14,045 bases of DNA from Sporomusa silvacetica DSM 10669 (GTDB taxonomy: Bacteria; Bacillota; Negativicutes; Sporomusales; Sporomusaceae). Below are positions 1-5,063 of this stretch, piece after piece. The first letter of the stretch is position 1. Every line of letters starts with the position of its first letter. The DNA is taken from the NCBI RefSeq assembly GCF_002257705.1, contig NZ_LSLK01000085.1, forward strand, positions 1 through 14,045, in the 5' to 3' direction. The notes beneath the pieces were generated by a model that worked only from the letters and a program-made list of their open reading frames with translations, had not been told where the DNA came from and made no database searches. Both the position numbers and the translations under genes were made by a program.

Positions 1-1
1 T

Positions 2-97
2 GATGTAATCCGAAAGATGAAAGAAATAGAAGGCATTACGATAAGGCAATTAGCCAGGATGACAGGAATATCTAAAAGTGTGATTGATAGAGTATAG
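2..97 (+). CDS. C-terminal end of a REP-associated tyrosine transposase (partial)
   Basis: The window opens inside a reading frame giving 31 residues before TAG, ending in IRQLARMTGISKSVIDRV. This is the small helix-turn-helix tail seen at the C-terminus of Y1-type REP-associated tyrosine transposases (RAYTs) of Firmicutes. The catalytic HUH and tyrosine motifs would lie upstream and are not visible. Directly after the stop comes a short palindrome (99-125) of the sort these enzymes act on, which supports the call. Family assignment rests on the tail alone; another helix-turn-helix protein is possible. Confidence 0.6.
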   Translation, partial: DVIRKMKEIEGITIRQLARMTGISKSVIDRV

Positions 98-98
98 A

Positions 99-125
99 GG
101 GACGATGAACCTGTCCCCTCGTCCC
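99..125. repeat. REP-like palindrome behind the transposase end
   Basis: Inverted repeat GGGACGA (99-105) / TCGTCCC (119-125) separated by 13 bases that include CCTGTCCC. It begins two bases after the transposase stop. Short G/C-rich palindromes of this form flank RAYT genes and are what they are thought to mobilise. Only one copy is seen in this window. Confidence 0.5.
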
Positions 126-148
126 CCGAAGAAAAAGAGAATACTTTA

Positions 149-174
149 ACGTCCTTCGGGACGTTTTTCTTTTA
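149..174 (+). terminator. Intrinsic terminator
   Basis: Stem ACGTCC (149-154), tetraloop TTCG, stem GGACGT (159-164), then TTTTCTTTT. A preceding A-rich stretch makes it plausible in both directions. It separates the transposase remnant from the Spo0E-like gene. Confidence 0.8.
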
Positions 175-228
175 CCCAAATATTTCTACCTCCTTTTGTA
201 AACAATAAATTTCAATAGGAGGGATGAA

Positions 229-399
229 ATGGCGGAACTAATTGAGTTACAGGAACTAATTGAGAAGTTGCGTGGTAAGATGAATGAGGTTGCTTTAAAG
301 AAGACGCTTACTGATCCAGAAGTTGTTCGGGCAAGCCAAATGCTAGATGTGCTATTGAACGAGTATCAACGAATGTTAAACGAAAAGATTAATAAATAG
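229..399 (+). CDS. Spo0E-like aspartyl-phosphate phosphatase
   Basis: A 56-residue protein. The C-terminal half carries DPEVVRASQMLDVLLNEYQ, matching the Spo0E family signature S-x-x-L-D-x-L-[IL]-x-x-[YF]; the N-terminal half is a predicted helix (LIELQELIEKLRGKM) giving the usual two-helix hairpin. Spo0E proteins dephosphorylate Spo0A~P in the cytoplasm and hold back sporulation; some small members act on other response regulators. Length is typical of the short members. The start is set by AGGAGGG at 217-223, five bases ahead of ATG 229; an ATG at 224 runs into a stop within a few codons. The gene is monocistronic, between terminators at 149 and 398. The target regulator cannot be read from the sequence. 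Confidence 0.85.
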   Translation: MAELIELQELIEKLRGKMNEVALKKTLTDPEVVRASQMLDVLLNEYQRMLNEKINK

Positions 400-420
400 A
401 GCCCATCCGGGCTCTATTTT
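398..420 (+). terminator. Intrinsic terminator of the Spo0E-like gene
   Basis: Stem AGAGCCC (398-404), loop ATCC, stem GGGCTCT (409-415), followed by ATTTTTAT. The stem overlaps the stop codon of the Spo0E-like gene. Confidence 0.85.
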
Positions 421-434
421 TATACACTTACACC

Positions 435-474
435 AGCCGCTCATCATCGAGCGGCTATTATTATTATTATTATT
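435..474 (+). promoter_or_regulatory. Leader hairpin followed by six ATT repeats
   Basis: Perfect 8-bp stem AGCCGCTC (435-442) / GAGCGGCT (449-456) with loop ATCATC, then six perfect ATT triplets (457-474), running directly into the GGAGGTG ribosome binding site of the next gene. The tail is T-rich but interrupted, so this may be a leaky terminator, an mRNA-stabilising 5' hairpin, or a slippage-prone spacer. No promoter is obvious between it and the upstream terminator. Confidence 0.45.
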
Positions 475-487
475 GGAGGTGTGGCCA

Positions 488-622
488 ATGCCAGATGTTA
501 GCTGTTTTGATTTAGAGTGTAAATTCTGTGAGGCAAGTCAATGCATTACCTCTGATAGGTTCTGCATTGCTGATAAGAATAGATTTCTACGGTCAACTAA
601 TATAAGAAAATTAAAATTGTGA
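488..622 (+). CDS. Cysteine-rich 44-residue protein of unknown function
   Basis: Too short for most gene callers but with a good ribosome binding site (GGAGGTG, 475-481, six bases before ATG). The product has five cysteines (C6, C11, C14, C19, C26; spacing C-x4-C-x2-C-x4-C-x6-C) in an acidic first half, then a basic tail ending RKLKL. The pattern resembles small zinc- or iron-sulfur-binding proteins; there is a loose likeness to DUF1540-type cysteine-rich proteins, but the spacing does not fit exactly. No signal peptide. Function unknown; a metal-binding role is inference from cysteine spacing only. Confidence 0.6.
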   Translation: MPDVSCFDLECKFCEASQCITSDRFCIADKNRFLRSTNIRKLKL

Positions 623-653
623 GCAACTTTAAATATAGATTAAACTCGAATCA

Positions 654-1331
654 TTAAACTTCTGAAATCCAGTATTTTTCTATTTCTACAGACTCAACAT
701 ACTCTTGTTTTAATATTGTAAGTTTCTGATATTGTTCTGTAAATCCATGCATCTTCTGTGCCTGTTCATTTGTCCAAATTTCCATAAGACATATAGCATC
801 ATCAGAATTTTTTGGCACATAATAGTCATATTTATAATTACCTGGCTCTTCCTTTGATGATTGAATAATACCTTGTTCTTTTACCTTATTATAGAATTCG
901 TTTCGTTTTCCTTTGTGGATGTGATAACGGACATTTACCATTAATAATCGTTTCATTTTTTCTAAAGCATTTTCATAGTCAGATGCTTTTATGACTGCAA
1001 AATACTTTCCGAATTCCTTTGTCCACATATCCATTTCTTCTTCAATATCATTTACTTCATTCATAATAAAACAAACCATTTTACATGTTGTTTGCGTCAT
1101 ACGTGGTAATAATACAGTAAATCCCCACTCTACATCTGCTTTTTCATCTTCAAAACCATTTCTGGCATCGACAATAAACTTACTGCCCACATTTTCTTTA
1201 AGAAGTTCCCATGCAAATGTTGTTGGGTTTCTATAATCGTCCCCACAAGCAAACTTTTTCCATGCAAGTAAAATTGCTTTATCCTTTTCTACATACTTTA
1301 CATTGCAAAACTCAGAATCAAACTCTTTCAT
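654..1331 (-). CDS. Two-domain protein: STAS-like N-terminus plus ABM-family monooxygenase domain
   Basis: 225 residues from ATG 1331; GGAGGAAGA (1336-1344) favours this over the GTG one codon upstream. The C-terminal part, from about residue 130 (LLMVNVRYHIHKGKRNEFY to the end), looks like an antibiotic-biosynthesis-monooxygenase (ABM, YgiN-like) dimeric alpha/beta barrel domain, with the typical EIWTNEQAQKMH segment. The first 125 residues look like a compact STAS-like alpha/beta domain (SKFIVDARNGFEDEKADVEWG, then a beta strand CKMVCFIMNEV). ABM domains without cofactors oxidise quinols or aromatics, or degrade haem; here the substrate is unknown. No signal peptide, so cytoplasmic. It stands alone on the minus strand, converging on the cysteine-rich gene. 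The STAS-like label is tentative. Confidence 0.7.
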   Translation of the reverse strand: MKEFDSEFCNVKYVEKDKAILLAWKKFACGDDYRNPTTFAWELLKENVGSKFIVDARNGFEDEKADVEWGFTVLLPRMTQTTCKMVCFIMNEVNDIEEEMDMWTKEFGKYFAVIKASDYENALEKMKRLLMVNVRYHIHKGKRNEFYNKVKEQGIIQSSKEEPGNYKYDYYVPKNSDDAICLMEIWTNEQAQKMHGFTEQYQKLTILKQEYVESVEIEKYWISEV

Positions 1332-1563
1332 CACTCTTCCTCCATTTATACAAATAATTTTAAATTCATCTTAATAAATATAAGGATTTACGATATCTTA
1401 AGGTGAATGAATTATAAAATAGTTATTCATTTTATTTCCTAAAGTGGATTTCGTCGGAAATGTTGGCGGCACCCCAGCATACGTGCTTATTAAAACCCTC
1501 GTTTGATGAGCATTTCTACTGTCCATCAAACGAGGCACGGCGCAGGTCGCTTGTTTATGGTAC
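1332..1563. other. Intergenic region between two minus-strand genes
   Basis: AT-rich leader of the ABM-domain gene. It contains TATAAT-like stretches on the minus strand but no -35 at good spacing that I can support, and one strong hairpin (1497-1535) listed separately. Open frames running through here are short and lack ribosome binding sites. Confidence 0.5.
1497..1535 (-). terminator. Terminator hairpin of the SnoaL-like gene
   Basis: Perfect 12-bp inverted repeat, CCTCGTTTGATG (1497-1508) / CATCAAACGAGG (1524-1535), with a 15-base loop. On the minus strand it is followed by GTTTTAATAAG, and it lies about 28 bases past the stop of the minus-strand SnoaL-like gene. The long loop is unusual but the position fits termination. 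Confidence 0.65.
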
Positions 1564-2001
1564 TTACGTCTCAGCCTCACCAGATGTGATGAACTGTGCA
1601 GAATCAGCAACCTGCCATACTCCTTTTATACGACCATCAATATTAATTCCCCACGTGTGCGCAAAACGTACGAGTCTAAAGGAGTCTTCCTCATTCTTTT
1701 CAAATTTGTAAAAGCCAAGTACGGTAACAACATCTCCTCCATCAATGAAAATTTCAGGAATTGCACTAAAACTTCTAAAACGGTTGCGAAGTTTTGAATA
1801 AAAAGACCCAAAGACTTCAGCCATACCACTATATACTCCACCATCAGGAAAGCCTGGAGATACATCCCATACCGGATCATCAACCAACAGCTTAGCAATA
1901 GTTTCTCTATCCTTTTCCCTTAATGCCTTGTAAAGAGCTTTTGCTTGCTTTACATTCTGTGTATCTTTTTCATCATGCTCTAAAAAAACACTAATTTCCA
2001 T
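1564..2001 (-). CDS. SnoaL/NTF2-like (ketosteroid-isomerase-fold) protein
   Basis: 145 residues. The layout is that of SnoaL-like proteins: an N-terminal helix pair (VKQAKALYKALREKDRETIAKLL), then VDDPVWDVSPGFPDGGVYSG, and later a curved sheet with VTVLGFYKF and RFAHTWGINIDGRIKGVWQVAD. The fold forms a conical pocket used for isomerisation, cyclisation or simply binding; the substrate cannot be told. The start is supported by AGGAGGGTG eight bases before the ATG. No signal peptide. It sits upstream of, and on the same strand as, the ABM-domain gene, but a terminator hairpin lies between them, so co-transcription is unlikely. Family confidence good, function open. Confidence 0.75.
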   Translation of the reverse strand: MEISVFLEHDEKDTQNVKQAKALYKALREKDRETIAKLLVDDPVWDVSPGFPDGGVYSGMAEVFGSFYSKLRNRFRSFSAIPEIFIDGGDVVTVLGFYKFEKNEEDSFRLVRFAHTWGINIDGRIKGVWQVADSAQFITSGEAET

Positions 2002-2222
2002 GTGTCAAACACCCTCCTAATTTATTTGTAAAAATTTCCCACAAAGTTAAAGCTGCACATAGACATACACCCCAAGTAATATTCTTCTTGTTTAAAATCC
2101 AAGATAAGCATACTATGTTTACCAATATATTACAATAAATATAGATAAAAATTTCATAGAATACTATAAGGTGTGAGCGGCCAAATAAAATAAGGTCTAT
2201 CTATCTTATTAGTTAAGTTAAT
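2002..2222. other. AT-rich intergenic region, no gene seen
   Basis: Upstream of the SnoaL-like gene (minus strand) and of the decayed QueG-like gene (plus strand). On the minus strand TTGTAA-17-TATGCT near 2110-2140 is a weak promoter candidate. No ORF with a ribosome binding site, no RNA gene and no repeat was recognised. Confidence 0.4.
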
Positions 2223-3021
2223 AACACGTATGCTCCCACTACCTCCATATCGGCTTCTGTCGGACAAGAAAGAACATATGACTACCATTATCAGAAGTAT
2301 TCCAAGGAGTTTGCTAATGCAGCTTTATTTGAGTCTTATCTTCAAGAGGCGGGGCTGAAAACGGTAAGAAGCGAAGTCAGCGGTGTTACCGCCGCCCGGT
2401 GGGCGGCTTTCAAGGCGGGGCTGGGCATAATCAGAAAGAACAATCTCTTTTACACCAGACACGGCTCCTGGATCATGTTTGAAACATGGTTGACCGATCA
2501 GGAAATGGAGTGCCGTGAAACGGAAGTTTTATCCCCATGCCCAGATAACTGTACCAAGTGCATCGACGCTTGCCCGACCGGCGCCTTGGCGCGGCCTTAC
2601 GAGACGAACGCAGTAAAGTGTATAACTTTCCTCACGTGTTGGGTAAAAGATTCGGCGCCGGAGCATTTAAGATAAAATGGGTCAATGGTTGTACGGATGC
2701 GATGAATGTCAGGATGTATGCCCTATGAATAAAGACAAGTGGGATGAAAAAGAGGACTATCCAAATCTTGATAAATTGACTAACTTTATAGGCATAGAAA
2801 AAATGTTCGAGATGGATGATGAGACGTTTTTGAATTATATACAACCCAAACTTTGGTATATAAACCAGGAAAGGGCCTGGTTGTGGAAATGTAACGCCAT
2901 TAGGGCCATGGTAAACAGCTATGAAGCCAAGTACGGCGAGTATATCAAGAAAGCCTGCCATAACAACAACGAGAATGTCAGGGATATGGCTATATGGGCA
3001 TGTGAGAAGTTGGGATTGTAA
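2223..3021 (+). pseudogene. Decayed QueG-like double-[4Fe-4S] reductase
   Basis: Translation in two frames gives the C-terminal two thirds of an epoxyqueuosine-reductase-like (COG1600) protein. The frame of 2475 is open back to a stop near 2220 without a convincing start; it reads YDYHYQKYSKEF, then AAFKAGLGIIRKNNL and HGSW. The first cluster motif is C-x3-C-x2-C-x3-CP (CPDNCTKCIDACPTGAL). After EHLR a TAA at about 2673 interrupts, and the protein resumes one frame over from about 2677 with GQWLYGCDECQDVCPMNK, the second cluster, and a HEAT-like helical tail to 3021. Relatives have about 300 residues in one frame, so the N-terminus is lost and one frameshift is present. Intact relatives are cytoplasmic reductases (queuosine tRNA maturation for true QueG). 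Whether the frameshift is genuine or a sequencing error cannot be told here, but the missing N-terminus supports decay. Confidence 0.75.
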
Positions 3022-3306
3022 AGAGCCTTGGCAGAGGTGACACTGTGTGCGACTTTCTGGTAAAACTTTAATCATTTCAAACAAGTTTTGTGGATATAGG
3101 CCCATTGGTCTTGGTTGCCGGTCAGAAAGCAATATTGTACGTTGTTGATATATACAGAAAGGGAGAATCTGTGATAACACTAGGTTCTCTCTTTCTTAGT
3201 TTAGATAAACGCGTTTTGCTGGCGAGACCCCGTTATAAGGAAATTCTATAAATTGGAGTTTATTATTTGGTTATAAGGTTTGATAAGGCTAATCAGGATT
3301 AAAATT
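3022..3306. other. Non-coding stretch with one long hairpin
   Basis: No supported gene on either strand. A 14-bp stem with two G-U pairs, 3156-3169 / 3183-3196, with a 13-base loop, is the main structure; its 3' tail is only weakly T-rich. The minus-strand open frame here is the shadow of the QueG-like gene extended into this region. Confidence 0.45.
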
Positions 3307-3350
3307 AAATCCCATCTCTCAGCCAGTGGCCGGGGGATGGGATTTTTTAT
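3307..3350 (+). terminator. Intrinsic terminator (first of a tandem pair)
   Basis: 10-bp stem AAATCCCATC (3307-3316) / GATGGGATTT (3336-3345) with a G/C-rich 19-base loop, followed by a run of T and TTTATTT. It could end read-through from the QueG-like pseudogene. Confidence 0.75.
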
Positions 3351-3352
3351 TT

Positions 3353-3392
3353 GCCGCCTGCCGGGTTCGTTCTGGTGGGCGGCTTTTTATTA
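3353..3392 (+). terminator. Intrinsic terminator (second of the pair)
   Basis: Stem GCCGCC (3353-3358) / GGCGGC (3378-3383), then TTTTTATTATTT. It begins only a few bases after the previous terminator. Confidence 0.7.
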
Positions 3393-3466
3393 TTTGTGCT
3401 GGTCTTAAATATATTTTAAAAAACTTATAGTATACTTAAATATGTCTCCTCTCAGTAATTTGTTAA

Positions 3467-3493
3467 GCCTCGGGAAACCGAGGCCTTTTTATT
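3467..3493 (+). terminator. Intrinsic terminator without an upstream gene
   Basis: 7-bp stem GCCTCGG (3467-3473), GNRA-type loop GAAA, stem CCGAGGC (3478-3484), then TTTTTATTT. No coding region lies between it and the tandem terminators 75 bases upstream, so what it terminates is unclear; TATAGT/TATACT at 3426-3436 could be a -10 for a very short RNA, but no -35 is seen. Confidence 0.75.
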
Positions 3494-3495
3494 TG

Positions 3496-3523
3496 GGCAA
3501 AAGAATAAGCCGGTTTCCCGGCT
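3496..3523 (-). terminator. Terminator of the small minus-strand gene
   Basis: Stem AGCCGG (3508-3513), loop TTTC, stem CCGGCT (3518-3523). On the minus strand it is followed by TATTCTTTT, and it lies about 20 bases past the stop of the gene ending at 3545. Confidence 0.7.
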
Positions 3524-3544
3524 AAACGACAGATCAAAAATCAT

Positions 3545-3857
3545 TTAGAGTTTAAATGTGTCTGTCAAAATTTTATCTAAATGGATATTAATATCTTCCA
3601 ATGCAGACGAAGCAAAACCTTTCTCGCTCCATAATTTTCCATGGTATAGATATTTCTTATCTTTAATGTTAAAGATTTTAAAATGAACTGCAACAAATGT
3701 ATCGGCATATAATCCGGATTGGTGAATCGGAAGAATTTCAACTAACATAACAATAGAATAATCGGTTTCTTTAAACATATCTAGTAAGTCACTTTTCTAA
3801 TGATTTTGTAATCTGATTTATTAGGATATCAGGTAATTGAGATTTATACTTAGCCAT
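3545..3857 (-). pseudogene. Small gene of unknown function with an apparent one-base frameshift
   Basis: A 77-residue frame (ATG 3778 to 3545) has no ribosome binding site. Just upstream, ATG 3857 has AAGGA five bases ahead and encodes MAKYKSQLPDILINQITKSLE before a TGA at 3789-3791. If one A of the AAAA run near 3793 is removed, the two parts join as ...KSLE-SDLLDMFKETDYSIVM..., giving about 104 residues with a helical start and a beta-rich centre (YADTFVAVHFKIFNIKDKKYLYHGKLW). This looks like one gene broken by a single inserted base, by programmed shifting, or by a read error. I do not recognise the family. It is divergent from, and shares its upstream region with, the LexA-boxed gene at 3996. 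A strong terminator follows it. Confidence 0.5.
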
Positions 3858-3942
3858 TGCCTTCCTTGTATCTGAGTATGAATTGTATTTCTGTCATCCC
3901 CCAAAAGCGACCAATTGCCATTTATCCCCTATTTACACCTAC

Positions 3943-3954
3943 AAACATTTGTTC
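3943..3954. promoter_or_regulatory. LexA (SOS) box 1
   Basis: AAACATTTGTTC, one base off the GAAC-N4-GTTC core of Bacillus-type LexA/DinR boxes. It lies 24 bp, centre to centre, from a second near-identical box and between two divergent small genes, so either or both could be DNA-damage controlled. Confidence 0.6.
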
Positions 3955-3966
3955 TACAATAAGTGC

Positions 3967-3978
3967 AAACAAATGTTC
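3967..3978. promoter_or_regulatory. LexA (SOS) box 2
   Basis: AAACAAATGTTC, again one base off GAAC-N4-GTTC. It ends only a few bases ahead of the TAAGGAG ribosome binding site of the 3996 gene, where a bound repressor would block transcription. Confidence 0.6.
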
Positions 3979-3995
3979 TGTAAGGAGTGGTCTCC

Positions 3996-4250
3996 ATGCA
4001 AGAAAATAAATTCAAGATCTTTGTTACCATTACAGCCGAACATGACACGAACGGAATAATTAAACCGACCATCCTTCACTGGGCAGATGGCCGGAAATGG
4101 GATATTGATAAGGTGTACGACGTTCGCCAGGCAGCTTCGCTAAAAGCTGGCGGTATGGGTATGCGATATACCTGCCGGATTGCCGGGAAACAGGTATTTC
4201 TGTTTTGTGATGATGGTAGATGGTTTATTGAGGGAAATAATACCGCCTGA
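3996..4250 (+). CDS. Putative SOS-regulated 84-residue protein of unknown function
   Basis: The start is ATG 3996, with AAGGAG eight bases upstream; a GTG nine bases earlier overlaps the binding site and is less likely. The product has an N-terminal strand (KFKIFVTITAEHD), then GIIKPTILHWADGRKWDIDKVYDV, a small-residue stretch RQAASLKAGGMGMRYTCRI, and a strand pair KQVFLFCDDGRWFIEG. This resembles a small Firmicutes protein I associate, from memory and without a search, with SOS cassettes near Y-family DNA polymerases. Cytoplasmic, no signal peptide. Two LexA-type boxes directly upstream and a terminator directly downstream make it a single-gene damage-inducible unit by inference. No polymerase gene is in this window, so it may have been separated from its usual partner. 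Confidence 0.75.
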   Translation: MQENKFKIFVTITAEHDTNGIIKPTILHWADGRKWDIDKVYDVRQAASLKAGGMGMRYTCRIAGKQVFLFCDDGRWFIEGNNTA

Positions 4251-4266
4251 CCGTTATTACATATTA

Positions 4267-4300
4267 ATATAACTGCCAGCAACGGCAGCTATATTTCTTT
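4267..4300 (+). terminator. Terminator of the SOS-boxed gene
   Basis: Imperfect stem ATATA-A-CTGCC (4267-4277) / GGCAG-C-TATAT (4284-4294) with one internal A-C mismatch, then TTCTTT. It sits 17 bases past the stop codon. Moderate strength. Confidence 0.6.
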
Positions 4301-4331
4301 AACCAATCTTTAAATTACTCCTGGGTTTATA

Positions 4332-4426
4332 TGGTATAATTACATAAAAACACAGGAGGTACCATAAAAAATAAGCGAACAGGAACATTAAGTGGAGACA
4401 GGGACAAATGCAAAATTGACGGATAA
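4332..4426 (+). other. Promoter and ribosome binding site leading to a 20-codon frame lacking a start codon
   Basis: Extended -10 TGGTATAAT (4332-4340), then AGGAGGT (4354-4360), then ATA (4364-4366) where a start codon would be expected, followed by 19 sense codons (KNKRTGTLSGDRDKCKIDG) and TAA at 4424. ATA may be a mutated ATG. It may be a dead mini-gene, a genuinely short leader peptide with a rare start, or coincidence. The segment GTGGAGACAGGGACA inside it recalls REP-type sequence like that at 99-125. Confidence 0.3.
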
Positions 4427-4461
4427 TCAAGCTGATATAAAACAATGAAAATTTTTACATA

Positions 4462-4491
4462 TTAGCAGGATTATGGATATTGATGTATAAT
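4462..4491 (+). promoter_or_regulatory. Promoter for the riboswitch transcript
   Basis: TTAGCA (4462-4467), 18-bp spacer, TATAAT (4486-4491). Transcription would start near 4498, immediately ahead of the aptamer, which is the arrangement expected for a riboswitch at the 5' end of its mRNA. Confidence 0.6.
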
Positions 4492-4499
4492 AATATTAC

Positions 4500-4586
4500 T
4501 AAATGAATAATTGGCAAACCTTCTTAAAGGAAGGGACGCAAAGCCATGGGTCTAAAGATGTAATAATCTATGATAGCCAGGTTGCA
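4500..4586 (+). promoter_or_regulatory. Cyclic-di-GMP class I (GEMM) riboswitch aptamer
   Basis: The conserved GEMM core is plain: GGCAAACC (4513-4520), a short P2 hairpin with an AAAG loop, GGGACGCAAAGCC (4533-4545), the tetraloop-receptor side GGTCTAAAG (4549-4557), an AT-rich P3, and the closing strand TAGCCAGGTTGC (4574-4585). Aptamers of this class bind c-di-GMP (a minority bind 3',3'-cGAMP; I cannot separate these by eye). The aptamer is followed by an overlapping terminator and a small gene. A 110-codon open frame passes through the aptamer, but its first part is RNA structure rather than protein. Confidence 0.9.
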
Positions 4587-4610
4587 ATAAAATGCAATCT
4601 GGCTATTTTT
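4573..4610 (+). terminator. Riboswitch expression platform: intrinsic terminator
   Basis: 14-bp stem (4573-4586 / 4593-4606, one G-U pair), loop ATAAAA, then TTTTT. Its 5' arm is the 3' closing strand of the aptamer, so aptamer folding and terminator folding are mutually exclusive. This predicts that ligand binding prevents termination: an ON switch for the 4635 gene. Confidence 0.85.
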
Positions 4611-4634
4611 ATCGGAAAAAGAGGAGGTTTAGGA

Positions 4635-4835
4635 GTGAATCGTTATCGGATAGAAGATCTGACTAATCAACTGAGTAATTTAAGCTATACCCCTTATCAA
4701 ATCCATGAAATAGTAACAGATACTATAGGTACGACTATGTTGGAAAACATCTCAAAAGAAGGAGAACAAGAATTAATCGAGAGTCTTGAGAGTTACATTA
4801 AGTTTGCTCTAAAATGCCGCAAAATAAAATTGTAA
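4635..4835 (+). CDS. 66-residue c-di-GMP-riboswitch-controlled protein, unknown function
   Basis: Start GTG 4635, with AGGAGG (4622-4627) seven bases upstream, just past the riboswitch terminator. The product is predicted to be almost all helix: YRIEDLTNQLSNLSYTPYQIHEIVTD, then LENISKEGEQELIESLESYIKFALKCRKIKL. No signal peptide, no membrane segment, one cysteine. I do not recognise the family. The spacing of the first helices (LSNLSYTPYQIHEIV) is loosely reminiscent of a helix-turn-helix. As the only gene before a strong terminator, it is the sole effector of this riboswitch, so a role in motility, biofilm or sporulation decisions tied to c-di-GMP is likely but inferred from control alone. 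Confidence 0.8.
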   Translation: MNRYRIEDLTNQLSNLSYTPYQIHEIVTDTIGTTMLENISKEGEQELIESLESYIKFALKCRKIKL

Positions 4836-4865
4836 ATCATGTATTGGTTTATTGAGCATTAGTTA

Positions 4866-4893
4866 AGCCCCTGGCGTGTGCCGGGGGCTTTTG
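4866..4893 (+). terminator. Intrinsic terminator of the riboswitch unit
   Basis: 10-bp stem AGCCCCTGGC (4866-4875) / GCCGGGGGCT (4880-4889) with one wobble pair, loop GTGT, then TTTT. Very stable; closes the riboswitch-controlled gene. Confidence 0.9.
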
Positions 4894-4906
4894 GCGATTT
4901 ACACTC

Positions 4907-4935
4907 TTGCAGTCCTTTTAAGTCCATGGTAAACT
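4907..4935 (+). promoter_or_regulatory. Promoter overlapped by the SOS operator
   Basis: TTGCAG (4907-4912), 17-bp spacer, TAAACT (4930-4935); start expected near 4942. It lies just after the terminator and reads towards the 3' end of hldA on the opposite strand. Confidence 0.5.
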
Positions 4936-4940
4936 AAGCG

Positions 4941-4960
4941 CGTAGAACATATGTTCTACG
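4941..4960. promoter_or_regulatory. Perfect LexA (SOS) palindrome
   Basis: A 20-base perfect palindrome centred at 4950/4951 with the exact core GAACATATGTTC (4945-4956). It overlaps the predicted transcription start of the promoter at 4907-4935. No gene follows: a GTG at 4960 gives only 11 codons, and the G-rich stretch at 4970 is not followed by a start codon. Confidence 0.8.
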
Positions 4961-5063
4961 TGAAGAAAAGGGGGGATAAGACGTTAGAAGTCTGAGTAAA
5001 AATAATAAAGCGAATAATGAGGTCTATCTTTAGCGGACTTGAGAACATATAATTTTGGGATTT

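Noticed and set aside
1398..1711. Short frames on both strands around the 1497-1535 hairpin
   Set aside because: They run through a terminator hairpin and the 3' end of the SnoaL-like gene and have no ribosome binding sites.
2632..3180. 182-codon minus-strand frame
   Set aside because: It is antisense to the QueG-like pseudogene, which has clear iron-sulfur motifs, and has no recognisable domain or ribosome binding site.
4503..4634. N-terminal extension of the 66-residue protein to ATG 4503
   Set aside because: This stretch is the GEMM aptamer and its terminator; the start lacks a ribosome binding site, while GTG 4635 has an ideal one.
5049..5058. Another LexA half-site (GAACATAT) before the end of hldA
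   Set aside because: The second half-site is missing, so it is not a LexA box.
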